Counted from the stretch's first letter, positions 8,522 to 19,300 are shown. The stretch is 64,000 nucleotides of DNA from Lewinellaceae bacterium (GCA_020636435.1 JACJXX010000001.1:1939001-2003000); one strand, 5' to 3'. Notes: a model not told the origin generated them from the letters alone. Program-made: numbers and translations.

Positions 8522-10240
8522 TTAGAATCCTTCGTTTTGTTTTAGCGCACCATTCGACAGCTCTATTTCCGTTGAAGGTATCGGGAACGCATAGTGCCTG
8601 GGCTGGACCGGGCCGGCGGCATCCAGTGCGCCGATCCTTACGTCAGTGCCGTTTACATTGTTTACCACGGTTTTCTCATAAGCGATGTACTTGGTGACCA
8701 CTTCTTCCAGCACGCCCCATCTTCTCAGGTCGGGCAGGCGGTGGCCTTCGGTGCCCAACTCCAGCCTCCGTTCTCTTCTGACAGCCGTTCTTGCTGCTGC
8801 CTGGTCAGTCCAGGGGCCGGGATACTGGCCTACTTTATAAGTAGCCCAGGTGATGGCGGGGTCGTCGATGGGAACGGCCAATGGGCCGCCGTTGGGACCC
8901 TGAGCGCAATTGCCGGCTCTGGCTCTCACCATATTGACCAGGCTTCTTGCTTTTTCCAGGTCGCCGTTGGATTCCACTTCTGCTTCCGCCAGCATCAGCA
9001 GCACGTCGGCATAGCGGAGGAATTCTACGTTCTTGGCGTGCAACTGGCCGGTGGTCCATCCCGGCCCTTCCGGGTCGGAAGCCAGTTTCATGTTCTTCTT
9101 CGGGCTGAATATGCCGGCCCATCCCAGGCCCCGGATCCATTCGATGCTGGCGTTGCCCCAGTCCAGGTAAGGGATGCCGACCCTGCCAACCGTCCAGTCC
9201 AGGCGGGGGTCTACCGTTTGCCCGGTTCCTACTACCACTTTCTCGGCATTCCAGTCGGCGACCGGAAGGCCGTTGGCATCCACCCGGAAGTTGTTGACAA
9301 AGTCCTGGGTCGGGTTATTGAACCCACAGCATGACGAAACCGACCCGGTGTGAGGGGCGGCCAACCGTTCCAGGAAATTGGAGTTGGTGCTGTTCGCATC
9401 GCCATCGTTGACCGAAGCCTGGAAAGCGAAGAGCGATTCCGTGCTATTCTGAGTGGCAATGGTAAAGTTGTCGTTGTAACAGGGCGTCAGGGAGTACTTT
9501 CCGGAACCCACTACTTTTTCAAATTCCGATTTTGCCCCGGCAAAGTCCTTGTTAAACAATTTCACCTTGCCCAGAAGGGCCTGGGCTACCGTTTTGTCAA
9601 CGCGCCCGACCGCCGTTTTATCCTGAGGAAGAAGCGTAATGGCCTTTTCCAGGTCGGCGATGACCAGCGGCAACACCGGCTGGTCGTTGGGCTTCCGGAA
9701 GTCCGTGTCAGTCTCGAGATAATAAGGAACATTTTTGAATATCCGGTAGGCGTCAAAATGGTACCATGCTCTCAGGAAGGTGGCTTCCCCAACGACTCTG
9801 TTGACAAAATCTTCGCTTCCTCCATTGTCCCGGAAGGCATTGGCGATATTGATGGCGTTGTTGGCCCGCTTTATGCCTTCGTATACGGCGCCCCATTTAT
9901 GGCGGAAGACTCCCAGGTTGGTCGACCATTGATACAGGGAAACTTCATAGTACCCGTCCGGGTTGTCGGAAGGTTCAGAGCCTTTGTGCTGGTCATCGGC
10001 GGCCGATTCGAAAATGTAGTTGGAGGGAGCAGCCCCCCAGGTATTGCCGATGGTGTTGGTAAACCCGTTCAGCATGTTGTACACGGCGATAAGGCTTGCA
10101 TCTACCCCTTCTTCACTGTTGCTCAATACGTCGCCCGAAATGGCGCCCTGGGTGGGCGTGTCGAGGAACTCACTGCTGCAAGCCACAATCACCGCCAGGG
10201 TGAACAACAAGGTTATGGCTATTAAAAGTGTATTTTTCAT
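8522..10240 (-). CDS. SusD/RagB-family nutrient-binding outer membrane lipoprotein
   Basis: A 572-residue lipoprotein (signal MKNTLLIAITLLFTLAVIVAC, then SSEFLDTPTQGAIS, the standard SusD N-terminus). SusD proteins are surface lids that capture glycans or peptides and pass them to the partner SusC channel. SusD-typical features include the helical TPR-like core (ATFLRAWYHFDAYRIFKNVPYY) and the C-terminal block RRERRLELGTEGHRLPDLRRWG. Its start is 28 bp downstream of the SusC stop, so the pair forms one operon. The ligand cannot be read from the sequence. Confidence 0.93.
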   Translation of the reverse strand: MKNTLLIAITLLFTLAVIVACSSEFLDTPTQGAISGDVLSNSEEGVDASLIAVYNMLNGFTNTIGNTWGAAPSNYIFESAADDQHKGSEPSDNPDGYYEVSLYQWSTNLGVFRHKWGAVYEGIKRANNAINIANAFRDNGGSEDFVNRVVGEATFLRAWYHFDAYRIFKNVPYYLETDTDFRKPNDQPVLPLVIADLEKAITLLPQDKTAVGRVDKTVAQALLGKVKLFNKDFAGAKSEFEKVVGSGKYSLTPCYNDNFTIATQNSTESLFAFQASVNDGDANSTNSNFLERLAAPHTGSVSSCCGFNNPTQDFVNNFRVDANGLPVADWNAEKVVVGTGQTVDPRLDWTVGRVGIPYLDWGNASIEWIRGLGWAGIFSPKKNMKLASDPEGPGWTTGQLHAKNVEFLRYADVLLMLAEAEVESNGDLEKARSLVNMVRARAGNCAQGPNGGPLAVPIDDPAITWATYKVGQYPGPWTDQAAARTAVRRERRLELGTEGHRLPDLRRWGVLEEVVTKYIAYEKTVVNNVNGTDVRIGALDAAGPVQPRHYAFPIPSTEIELSNGALKQNEGF

Positions 10241-10268
10241 TGTTTCTAAACTTCAATTGATAAATGGA

Positions 10269-13200
10269 TTAAAATTCAGCATTTACGCCAAAGGTGAAAA
10301 GCCGGTTGCTCGGATACTGGCCAATGTCATAGCCCGTCCAAAGGTCGTTGAGGTAGTTGCCCTGGATGTTGTCGCTATAATCTCCGATATTGGCGTTGGA
10401 CAAGGCCGGATCCAGGCCGCTGTACCCGGTAATGGTGAACAGGTTCTGGCCCTGAATGTAAACTTTCAGCCTGCTCAGGCCGATGGAGGAGCCAACGGAA
10501 AGCGGCAGATTGTATCCGATCTGCAGAACCCCCAACCTGACATACGTTCCGTCTTCTACATAATAGGTGCTGGAAGAACGGCTGCCGGTGTCGTTGACAT
10601 TCAAGGCAGGCAGGTCGCCCTGGCCGTTGTTCAGATAGAATTCTCTGTCCACATTGGAGAAAAACTGGCGGAAGTGGGTAAACAACTTGGTGTAATTGTA
10701 GATGTCGTTTCCGAAAGAGCCATTGAAAAATGCCATGAAATCAAAGTTCTTGAAAGAGGCTCCCAAATTCAGGCCCAGCGTAAAATCCGGATGCGGGTTG
10801 CCGATGATGCCGATGTCATCGTCATTGATCTGGCCGTCGCCGTTGAGGTCTTTAAACCTCAAACCGCCTAAGGTCTTTCCGGTTTGGTCCAGCGCATCCA
10901 GGTCCGATTGAGACAGGAATTTTCCATCCACAGTATACCCTCTGAAGGAAGAAATGGGATAACCGATCTGGTTGATGTTGATCTCTTCCGGCAAGCGGTT
11001 GTCGATGCGGCCCTGCTGGCCGTTGGGATAGAAGAAAGTAGATTCGCCGTCAATCTTGGTGATCTCGTTGACGTAACGGCTGGCGTTCAGGCTTACGTTC
11101 CAGCTGAAATCATCGGAAACCCTGTTTCTGTAGCTCAGGCCCAGGTCGAAACCGTTGTTCTTCATGGAGGCGACGTTGCGGAACGGGGCAATGGCCGTGC
11201 CGGCAGTTCCCGGCAAGGGAGCGTTGTACAGCAGGTCGATGGTCTTCCGGCTGTAAACGTCCACGACAAAGGTCAACCGGTCGTCAAAGAAAGAGGCATC
11301 CAAACCGAAGTTGACGGTTTCGGCTTCTTCCCATTTGGTGTCGCTTCCCAGGGAAAGCGTGCCGATGCTGGTTTGGGTGTATCCGGTAGCCGGAGAGTTG
11401 TTGGTGCCGTTAATGTCGTAGAAGGCGCTGCCGATAGACCCTCCGAACCGGTCGGCAAAGTTGTAGTCCTGAATATTTTGGTTACCGGTTTTGCCCCAGC
11501 TCGCTCTCAACTTCAGGTCGGTAACTGCAGCATTGTCCTGAAATATTACGTTGGAAATTCTCCAGGCAAAAGAAGCGGCGGGGAAAGTGCCATATTTGAA
11601 GCCGTCGGAGAACCTCGAAGAGCCGTCTCTTCTTACGGTGGCGCTGAGGAAGTAGGTGTCATCGAAAGAATAGTCCACCTTTCCGAAGGTAGAGACCAGG
11701 GTGTTCTCCCTGCCCCCCGAGTTTACAAACCGGGTGTCCGGGCTGCCGAATGCCGCGTTGAGGTACCAGATGTTGATGTCGGTGGTAAAGTAATTATTCA
11801 ACCCTCCGCCGATGTTCCGGTAGGTTCCTTTAATCGCTTCGTAACCTGCCAACAAGCCCAGCTTATGCCTTTCGGTCAGTTCTTTATCGTAGCTCAGCGT
11901 GTTGGTCCAGGTCCAGGTAAATCCATTGTTCCAGTCTTCCCGGAAATTCTGTGCGCCCAGGTCTTCCTGGTTTTCGGGTGTCCTGAACGAGAAGCTTCGG
12001 TTGTTGAAGTTGTCCATGTCTACGCTATAGGTCGACTTAAAGCGCAGGCCTTCAATAATGCTGACTTCAGCATACACATTGCCCAGGATATTCAGGGTTC
12101 TGTTCCAGTTGTTCTGGCCTCTGAACAGCTCGGCAAATGGGTTGTCAGAGTTGCCGGTGTTGGCCGTTTTGGAGCCGCCGAAGGAGTCGCGTTCCCCGTC
12201 ACTATTGGTAGAAGTGCCAATATCATAAATAGGAATGATCGGAGCGGTCAAATACACCTGTGAAATGGTTCCTTGTTCGGATTGAGCCGGGTCGTTGACC
12301 ACCGACCTTCTGGCGATGTTGATGTTTTCTCCAACCCGGAGCCGCTTGCCAATTTTGAAACTGCTGTTCGCCCTGAGGTTAGCCCTTTCAAAATTATTAT
12401 AAACCAGGACGCCTTCCTGGTTCAGGTAGCCGGCGCTGATGGCAAAAGTAGCCATCTCGCTGCCGCCGGATATGGTCAGGGTGTGGTCCTGCGTCAGGCC
12501 GGTGCGCGTGATGGCATCCCACCAGTCGGTGCCGCTGCTGGTCTTCATGATGGGGTTGTTGTACCGGTCATAGGTAGACTCGTCGACGCTGTTGGAAGCG
12601 GGGAAAATGTATTGGGTCAATTGCCCGTTTTGCACATAAGAAGGCAGCGCCGCTCCCCCATTTTCGAAGAACTGCTTGGTCATATCCAGGTATTCGTCCG
12701 AGTCGGTGATCAGGATGTCGTTCCAGCCTTTAACCGGATTAACCGCAGATACAGATCCACTGTAGGACAATTTGGTTTTGCCTGCCTTCCCTTTTTTGGT
12801 GGTGATCACGATGACGCCATTGGATGCCCTCGACCCATAAATGGAAGCGGTGGAGGCATCTTTCAGCACCTGCATGCTTTCTATATCATTGGGGTTGATG
12901 TTGAGGTTGCCCTTGTCCTGAACGGGAATGCCGTCAATGATGTAAAGCGGGTCGTTGCTGCCAAATGAAGAGATGCCCCGAATTCTCACGTTGGCAACAT
13001 CTCCCGGCGCTCCCGAAGAAGATACCGTTACCCCTGGGGCGCGGCCCGCCAGCTTTTGGGCGAAGGAACTGGTTACCATTGTTTCCAGTTCATCTGTTTT
13101 CACGACCGAAACCGCTCCCGAAATGTCTCTTTTTCTCTGGGTTTGATATCCCGTCACAACGATTTCGGACAGGATTTCCGCATCCGGCTGCATGGTTATG

Positions 13201-13514
13201 TCAATGGTAGTCTGATTGCCCACTTCTATCGTTTGGGCAGCATAACCGGTATAGGAGACAACCATGGTGGCTCCTTTTTCGACATTCAGGGAATAGGTTC
13301 CGTCAATATCCGTAATGGTTCCGGTGGTGGTTCCCTGCACTAAAATGCTGGCGCCGATCAGAGGCTCGCCGGCCTCGTCCGTTACGGTGCCGGAGACGGT
13401 CATAGACTGGGCGGAGGCGCCAACCGCAACCCCCAGCATTAAAAACAGGATCACCCCCCCCGGCCGGAGTAGGGCGAATAGCCTTCGAACATTAAATGAG
13501 TATTGCTGTTTCAT
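10269..13514 (-). CDS. SusC/RagA-family TonB-dependent outer membrane transporter
   Basis: A 1081-residue protein with a signal peptide ending GASA, an N-terminal carboxypeptidase-regulatory-like Ig domain (VSGTVTDEAGEPLIGASILVQG, residues ~40-110), a plug domain with the SusC signature (SGAVSVVKTDELE, GAPGDVANVRIRGISSFGSNDPLYIIDG, GSRASNGVIVITTKKG) and a long beta-barrel to the C-terminus. It imports oligomers captured by the adjacent SusD, powered by TonB. A 700-bp gene-free stretch lies upstream, then the kinase-HTH fusion gene on the same strand, which could be its regulator. Confidence 0.95.
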   Translation of the reverse strand: MKQQYSFNVRRLFALLRPGGVILFLMLGVAVGASAQSMTVSGTVTDEAGEPLIGASILVQGTTTGTITDIDGTYSLNVEKGATMVVSYTGYAAQTIEVGNQTTIDITMQPDAEILSEIVVTGYQTQRKRDISGAVSVVKTDELETMVTSSFAQKLAGRAPGVTVSSSGAPGDVANVRIRGISSFGSNDPLYIIDGIPVQDKGNLNINPNDIESMQVLKDASTASIYGSRASNGVIVITTKKGKAGKTKLSYSGSVSAVNPVKGWNDILITDSDEYLDMTKQFFENGGAALPSYVQNGQLTQYIFPASNSVDESTYDRYNNPIMKTSSGTDWWDAITRTGLTQDHTLTISGGSEMATFAISAGYLNQEGVLVYNNFERANLRANSSFKIGKRLRVGENINIARRSVVNDPAQSEQGTISQVYLTAPIIPIYDIGTSTNSDGERDSFGGSKTANTGNSDNPFAELFRGQNNWNRTLNILGNVYAEVSIIEGLRFKSTYSVDMDNFNNRSFSFRTPENQEDLGAQNFREDWNNGFTWTWTNTLSYDKELTERHKLGLLAGYEAIKGTYRNIGGGLNNYFTTDINIWYLNAAFGSPDTRFVNSGGRENTLVSTFGKVDYSFDDTYFLSATVRRDGSSRFSDGFKYGTFPAASFAWRISNVIFQDNAAVTDLKLRASWGKTGNQNIQDYNFADRFGGSIGSAFYDINGTNNSPATGYTQTSIGTLSLGSDTKWEEAETVNFGLDASFFDDRLTFVVDVYSRKTIDLLYNAPLPGTAGTAIAPFRNVASMKNNGFDLGLSYRNRVSDDFSWNVSLNASRYVNEITKIDGESTFFYPNGQQGRIDNRLPEEININQIGYPISSFRGYTVDGKFLSQSDLDALDQTGKTLGGLRFKDLNGDGQINDDDIGIIGNPHPDFTLGLNLGASFKNFDFMAFFNGSFGNDIYNYTKLFTHFRQFFSNVDREFYLNNGQGDLPALNVNDTGSRSSSTYYVEDGTYVRLGVLQIGYNLPLSVGSSIGLSRLKVYIQGQNLFTITGYSGLDPALSNANIGDYSDNIQGNYLNDLWTGYDIGQYPSNRLFTFGVNAEF

Positions 13515-14197
13515 ACTTTGGAAATTAAATTTTAGCTAATTTTTTGCACTTCTCTTTGGCATTGCGCCACTAGGGAGGTGCTTTTTTGTAGATAGGGTGA
13601 ACAGACGATTTCATTATTGCCATTTGTTTAGTTTTCCTTTGGAAAATGCATTTTCTTTTCTGGCCCCGGGGTATTGCTTGCGGGCCCCTCTATTGAGAGG
13701 CCCGTGCAAAAACCTAATGTATGAAACTTATATCTTAATGGGCGGGCGCACTTTTACGCTCTTGCAGTTTACAGATGATTGACGAAGTGCGGGGTAGCCA
13801 TTTTGCATTCGCTGCTTTCTTTACCTTTTACATCAGATGTTTTCACTGTGCTTTTGAGGTATTCGAACCTGGCCAACCTTTACATTTCAGTAAGGCTCAG
13901 GTTTTTGTGTTTTGCTTATGGCTGTTGCGTTCGTAATTCGGGTAAGTCAATTTTGAAAAGCAGAAACAACGGAGTGGATCGAATCTGGTGTGCGCAGAAT
14001 TAGCACCATAGCGGCAGCCGTAAGTTTCATACTAGTCAATGTAATGTGCCTAAAGCCTTTAAATGGATTTTGAAAAAGAGCTTGCTGTTTCAATAAAATT
14101 TTTGATATAGACCCTTAGGCAAAACAAAGTAAGGAAAAGAAAAAGGCAATGAGAAGGGTTGCCCCACTGCAATAATTCGTCAATAGAGAGAAAAAAT
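13515..14197. other. Gene-free leader region upstream of susC
   Basis: No convincing gene is present on either strand. The region holds a GC-rich hairpin (GGGCC(C)CTCT/AGAGGCCC, about 13682-13703), a weak hairpin followed by six T at about 13566-13588 on the plus strand, and an 11-bp inverted repeat TATGAAACTTA/TAAGTTTCATA at 13720-13730 and 14021-14031. No TAnnTTTG promoter box was found on the minus strand. A long regulatory leader for susC is possible but unproven. Confidence 0.4.
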
Positions 14198-14215
14198 ACG
14201 TCAAAAATACGTCAA
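14198..14215. promoter_or_regulatory. Tandem TTGACGT motif, copy at the 3' end of the kinase-HTH gene
   Basis: Plus strand ACGTCAAAAATACGTCAA; on the minus strand this is a direct repeat of an 11-bp unit TTGACGTATTT. It overlaps the stop codon of the kinase-HTH gene. An 18-bp copy with two mismatches and the same spacing lies at 16219-16236, just upstream of the same gene. The 11-bp period places both half-sites on one face of the helix, as expected for a protein-binding site. Function is inferred. Confidence 0.45.
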
Positions 14216-16194
14216 TCTTTAGCCAGTTTCTCCAGGAAACACGCAAAGTTCTCTCCCGCCCCAACTTCCAGTTTCTTGCGCAGCCGGTACCGGCAGGTTT
14301 CCGCTCCCCTGATGGATAGGTTCATGCGCCTGGCTATTTCTTTGGTGCTGAGTTTTAATTTAAGGTAGGTGCACATTTTCAACTCCTGCAGGGAAAGGTC
14401 CGGGTAAATATTGTGGAGCTTTTTAAAGAAATCGTTGTGCAGGATATCGAAATTTTCTTCAAAATCATCCCAGGCGTGGGCTTCCTCCAGCCGCGCCCTT
14501 ATTTTTTGCACTGCTCTTGAGATGGCCGCCTGCTCTTTTCCCTGGCCTGTGTTTTCCAACATAGACCTGACCTCCGACAAAAAATCGTTGTTGGCAGTCA
14601 TTTCCAGTTTTGCAGCAACCAGCTCTTTGTTAAATTTTCTAACTTCTTTTTTCAGTTCTTCAGCTTTCCCAAAGGCTTCATCGCCGGTATTACGCCGGCT
14701 GGCACTGCGATCTTCCAAAGTCATCTGAAGGCGGGATTGCCAATAGCTGTAGGCCTGCTGGCAGAATCCCAGGCTGAGCTGAGGTTCGTATATGGTAGTG
14801 GGCTGTACGCCCTTCAACGCCTCGTCCAGCGACCCGTAGATGCCTGCCGCCACACCCGAGGCTCTTGCCGCCCCGACGGCGCCGGTGGTTTCCACCACCT
14901 CGATTTGGCTGCCGAGCAAAGTAGCAATGGTGGTAGAAAAAATTTTGGACTGGAACATGTTGTCGTTTCCTACCCGGATGACGTCTACGTTCAGGCCGAG
15001 TTCTTTCAGAATATTGACGCCATAAACGAAGGAGAACGCCACGCCCTCCAGGGAAGCCCGGTAGAGATGGGCGCGGGTGTGGCGGTTGAAATCGAGGTTG
15101 AAAATATGGGCGTTCAGGTTTCTGTCTTCCAGCATGCGTTCGGCGCCGTTGCCGAACGGCAGCAGGCACAACCCGTCGGATCCGACCGGTATGGTGGAGG
15201 CCATGCGCTCCATATCGGCGTAGGAATGCTCGCTGCGGGCTACCTGCCGCTTGATCCAACTGTACTCGATGCCGGCTCCATTGAGGCAAAGCAGGACGCC
15301 AATGCGGTCAAAATTTTCTTCGTAATTGACGTGGGCAAAGGAGTTGACCCTGGATTTGGCATCGGAAACCGGCTGGTCGACGATGCCATAGACGACGCCC
15401 GAAGTTCCGCTCGTTGCGGCTACTTCACCGGGGTTCAATACGTTGAGAGACAAGGCGTTGTTCGGCTGGTCGCCTGCCCGGTAAGCGACCGGCGTGCCGG
15501 GCGCCAGGCCAGTCCGTTTTGCCGCCTCTTTCGTCAACCGGCCCTGAATGGAAAAGGTAGGGACCGTATCCGGGATGAGGCATTCCCGCAAGCCATAGTA
15601 CTCGAGCAGGCGGCTGTCGACCCTTTTTTTCTTGAAATTCCAAAATATGCCTTCCGTCAGGCCAGAAATAGTGGTCAATGCCTCGCCGGTGAGTTTCATG
15701 GCAATGTAGTCGCCGGGAAGCAAGAGCTTGTCTGCCCTTTCGTATACGCGAGGCTCGTTGTCCTTGACCCACTTCAACTTGGAAGCAGTGAAATTGCCGG
15801 GAGAATTGAACATTTCTCCCAGGCAGTGCTCTTCACCCAATTCCGCAAAAGCCTGCTGGCCGATGGCTACTGCCCGGCTGTCGCACCAGATGATAGAGGG
15901 CCGAAGCACCTGCTGTTCTCTGTCGACGAGCACCAGGCCGTGCATTTGATACCCAATGCCAATTCCTTTAATGTCTTTAGGCCGGGCGCCGGTCAATTCC
16001 AGCAACCGCTGAGTGGCGATGCACAAGTCCTGCCACCATACTTCGGGTTGTTGCTCCGCCCAGCCTCTCTGCCTGGAGATCATGTCCATCTCCTGGTCCG
16101 GATATTGGGTCAACCCAACAACCTTCTGGGTGTCTGCATGGATCAACGCCGCTTTGATCGTAGAACTCCCAATGTCGTAGCCTAATAAATACAA
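14212..16194 (-). CDS. FGGY carbohydrate kinase (xylulokinase-like) fused to LuxR-type HTH
   Basis: A 660-residue protein. Residues 1 to about 495 are a complete FGGY kinase closest to xylulokinase: phosphate motif YDIGSSTIKAALI, WAEQQPEVWW, GYQMHGLVLVD, IIWCDSRA, the catalytic-Asp region YRAGDQPNN, TSGTSGVVYG, and the adenosine-side motif VIRVGNDNMFQSKI. Residues ~500-590 form a charged coiled-coil linker. The last ~65 residues are a LuxR/GerE-type helix-turn-helix (LSLQELKMCTYLKLKLSTKEIA, then RRMNLSIRGAETCRYRLRKK). Typical FGGY kinases are about 500 residues and lack this tail. A combined pentulose kinase and transcription factor for the downstream SusCD genes is the inference. Near-identical 18-bp tandem motifs flank the gene. 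Confidence 0.85.
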   Translation of the reverse strand: MYLLGYDIGSSTIKAALIHADTQKVVGLTQYPDQEMDMISRQRGWAEQQPEVWWQDLCIATQRLLELTGARPKDIKGIGIGYQMHGLVLVDREQQVLRPSIIWCDSRAVAIGQQAFAELGEEHCLGEMFNSPGNFTASKLKWVKDNEPRVYERADKLLLPGDYIAMKLTGEALTTISGLTEGIFWNFKKKRVDSRLLEYYGLRECLIPDTVPTFSIQGRLTKEAAKRTGLAPGTPVAYRAGDQPNNALSLNVLNPGEVAATSGTSGVVYGIVDQPVSDAKSRVNSFAHVNYEENFDRIGVLLCLNGAGIEYSWIKRQVARSEHSYADMERMASTIPVGSDGLCLLPFGNGAERMLEDRNLNAHIFNLDFNRHTRAHLYRASLEGVAFSFVYGVNILKELGLNVDVIRVGNDNMFQSKIFSTTIATLLGSQIEVVETTGAVGAARASGVAAGIYGSLDEALKGVQPTTIYEPQLSLGFCQQAYSYWQSRLQMTLEDRSASRRNTGDEAFGKAEELKKEVRKFNKELVAAKLEMTANNDFLSEVRSMLENTGQGKEQAAISRAVQKIRARLEEAHAWDDFEENFDILHNDFFKKLHNIYPDLSLQELKMCTYLKLKLSTKEIARRMNLSIRGAETCRYRLRKKLEVGAGENFACFLEKLAKD

Positions 16195-16218
16195 TCGCCT
16201 GTTGATTTTTGGTATGCT

Positions 16219-16236
16219 ACGTCTAAATTACGTCAA
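16219..16236. promoter_or_regulatory. Tandem TTGACGT motif upstream of the kinase-HTH gene
   Basis: Plus strand ACGTCTAAATTACGTCAA, 25 bp upstream of the kinase-HTH start. It matches the motif at 14198-14215 at 16 of 18 positions, with identical spacing. The position fits an operator for autoregulation by the fused DNA-binding domain; this is an inference. Confidence 0.45.
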
Positions 16237-16354
16237 ATGATTTAGAGTGGCAACTATCCATGCTTTTAATTAGGCCCGATATCTTTTTGACTCCGGTGTG
16301 TTGCCTTCCCAACATACAGGCAGGAACAGGAAGCGAAACGCCGGCAGCACTCGC

Positions 16355-19300
16355 CTATAACCTGAGGATCTTTATCTCTACCCGTTGGTTGCGCCTCCGC
16401 CCGTCCTCCGTGCCGTTGGAAAAGAGCGGCTTGCGCTTGCCGTATCCTTTGTAGAACACCCGGTCCGGGTCGATGCCCTGCTGCACCAGATACTCCGCAA
16501 CGGCGCGGGCGCGGTCGGTCGATAGCTGGTCGCAGTACTCCGGAGGCGGCAGGTTGTTGGTATGGCCGCCGATCTCCACCACTATGGATGGATTGTCTTT
16601 CAGGAATACGTAAATCTCGTCCAGGATGGGCCGGTTGTCTTCGGTGATGTTGGTGCTGTCCGCTTCGAATTGCAGCTTTTGCATCTGTATGGTCTGCCCG
16701 CTGCGCACTGCGCCGGAGGCCAGCTCTTTCATGATGCGCTCCGTGGTCTCGAATGCCGCACTGGCCACACATCCCTTGTTGTCGGTGACGGTGACAGCGT
16801 GCCGGCCCAGAGGAAGGTTTTCCACCCGGGAGCCGGTTGCTCCGTTGTCCCACCGGAAGGAATAGCCGCCATTCCCGCCTTCAGCCTCGGCGGTGGCTTT
16901 GCCGTCGTTGCTGGCATCGCTGAATGCCGGTTCTTTATCCGTTATGCGAACGGTTAAGGCCTCCGGCTGCCGGATGCTGATCCGGGCGGATTGAGCAGCG
17001 CCCGTCACATCGGTGACGGTCACGGCGTAGTCGCCGGCCGCCAGGCCAGCCGCTTCGCCGCCGCTCATCGCACCGTCGCTCCATTGATACTGGTAGGGCC
17101 CTTTGCCGCCCTTCACTTCTACCTGAATGGCAGCGTTTTGTTCGCCAAAACAATTGATCTCAACCGCCTGCCGGATGGCTGCCTTCAGGGGTAGGATATT
17201 CTCGGAAACCTCGACGCTGGCCGTTGCCGTGCAACCTCTGTTATCGACAACGGTTACAGTATGGATGCCGGGGGCGAGCGCCTTAGCGCCGGCGCCTTCC
17301 TCCCCGTTGCCCCATTTGTAAGAATAAGGAGCTGTGCCACCGCTTGCCCTGCCAGTGGCCTGCCCATCCGAATTGTTGGTGCTGGCCGGGGAGATGACTT
17401 CTGCCTCCGCTTCCAAAACCGCCGGCTGAGGGATAGAAAAAGAGGCGGCCTGTTCTGTCCCCATCGCATCGGTAATAGTGACGGTATAGTCGCCGGCAGT
17501 TAACCCGGCGGGCGCCTGCCCGCTAACGCCATCCTGGCTCCACTGGTACTTGAACGGCCCCTTGCCCCCGCTGGCCTGCACCTGCAGGGCCGCCTGGCTG
17601 CCGCCGAAGCAGTTGATCTCTGCCGTTTGCTGAACGGCCAGGGCGAGGGGAAGGATGTTTTCGGAAATATCGACGGTGGCGGTGGCCGAGCAGCCTTTGG
17701 CGTCGGTGGCCGTCACGCTATGGCTACCGGGCGCGAGCTGAGTAGCCTGGGCGGCGGTTTCGCCGTTGTCCCACTTAAAGGCAAAGCCGCCGTTGCCCCC
17801 GCTGGCCGTGGCGGCGGCCTGCCCGTCGGCGTTGCCCGTGCTGGCCGGCGCGGTGGCCGTGGCGGCAGCTTTGAGCTCGTTGGGCTGAGGGATGGAAACC
17901 TGGGCAGTTTTCGCGTTTCCGGCCGCATCGGTCACGGTCACGGTATAATCCCCGGCCGAAAGCCCGGCGGGCGCCTGCCCTGTGACGCCTTCCCGGCTCC
18001 ATTTATACTGAAAGGGCCCTTTGCCCCCGCTGGCCTGCACCTGCAGGGCCGCCTGGCTGCCGCCGAAGCAGTTGATTTCGGCGGTTTGCTGAACGGCCAG
18101 GGCGAGGGGAAGGATGTTTTCGGAAATATCGACGGTGGCGGTGGCCGAGCAGCCTTTGGCGTCGGTGACAGTGACGGTGCGGGTTCCGGGCGCGAGCTGA
18201 GTAGCCTGGGCGGCAGTTTCGCCGTTGTCCCACTTAAAGGCAAAGCCGCCGTTGCCCCCGCTGGCCGTGGCGGCGGCCTGCCCGTCGGCGTTGCCCGTGC
18301 TGGCCGGCGCGGTGGCCGTGGCGGCAGCTTTGAGCTCGTTGGGCTGCGGGATGGAAACCTGGGCGGTTTTCGCGTTTCCGGCCGCATCGGTCACGGTCAC
18401 GGCGTAGTCGCCGGCCGAAAGCCCGGCGGGCGCCTGCCCTGTGACGCCTTCCCGGCTCCATTTATACTGAAAGGGCCCCTTGCCCCCGCTGGCCTGCACC
18501 TGCAGGGCCGCCTGGCTGCCGCCGAAGCAGTTGATCTCTGCCGTTTGCTGAACAGCCAGGGCGAGGGGCAGGATGTTTTCAGAGATATCGACAGTGGCGG
18601 TAGCGGAGCAACCTTTGGCGTCGGTGACGGTAACGGTGCGGGCACCGGGGGCGAGCTGGGTGGCCTGGGCGGCAGTTTCGCCGTTGTCCCACTTAAAGGT
18701 GAACCCGCCGTTGCCCCCGCTGACCGTGGCGGTTGCCTGCCCGTCGGCGTTGCCCGTGCTGGCCGGCGCGGTAGCCGTGGCGGCAGCTTTGAGCTCAGTG
18801 GGCTGAGGGATGGAAACCTGGGCAGTTTTCGCGTTTCCGGCAGCATCGGTCACGGTCACGGCGTAGTCGCCGGCAGAAAGCCCGGCGGGCGCCTGCCCGC
18901 TGACGCCGTCCCGGCTCCATTTATACTGAAAGGGCCCCTTGCCCCCGCTGGCCTGCACCTGCAGGGCCGCCTGGTTGCCGCCGAAGCAGTCGACCTCGGC
19001 CGTTTGCTGAACGGCCAAGGCCAGTGGCAGGATGTTTTCGGAAATATCGACGGTGGCGGTGGCCGAGCAGCCTTTGGCGTCGGTGACAGTGACGGTGCGG
19101 GTTCCGGGCGCGAGCTGGGTGGCCTGGGCGGCAGTTTCGCCGTTGTCCCACTTAAAGGTGAACCCGCCGTTGCCCCCGCTGGCCGTGGCGGCGGCCTGCC
19201 CGTCGGCGTTGCCCGTGCTGGCCGGCGCGGTGGCCGTGGCGGCAGCTTTGAGCTCGTTGGGCTGCGGTATGGAAACCTGAGCGGTTTTCGCGTTTCCGGC

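Noticed and set aside
13597..14100. Short frames of 61-74 codons between susC and the kinase-HTH gene
   Set aside because: Cys/Phe/Leu-rich random-looking translations without homology or ribosome-binding context.
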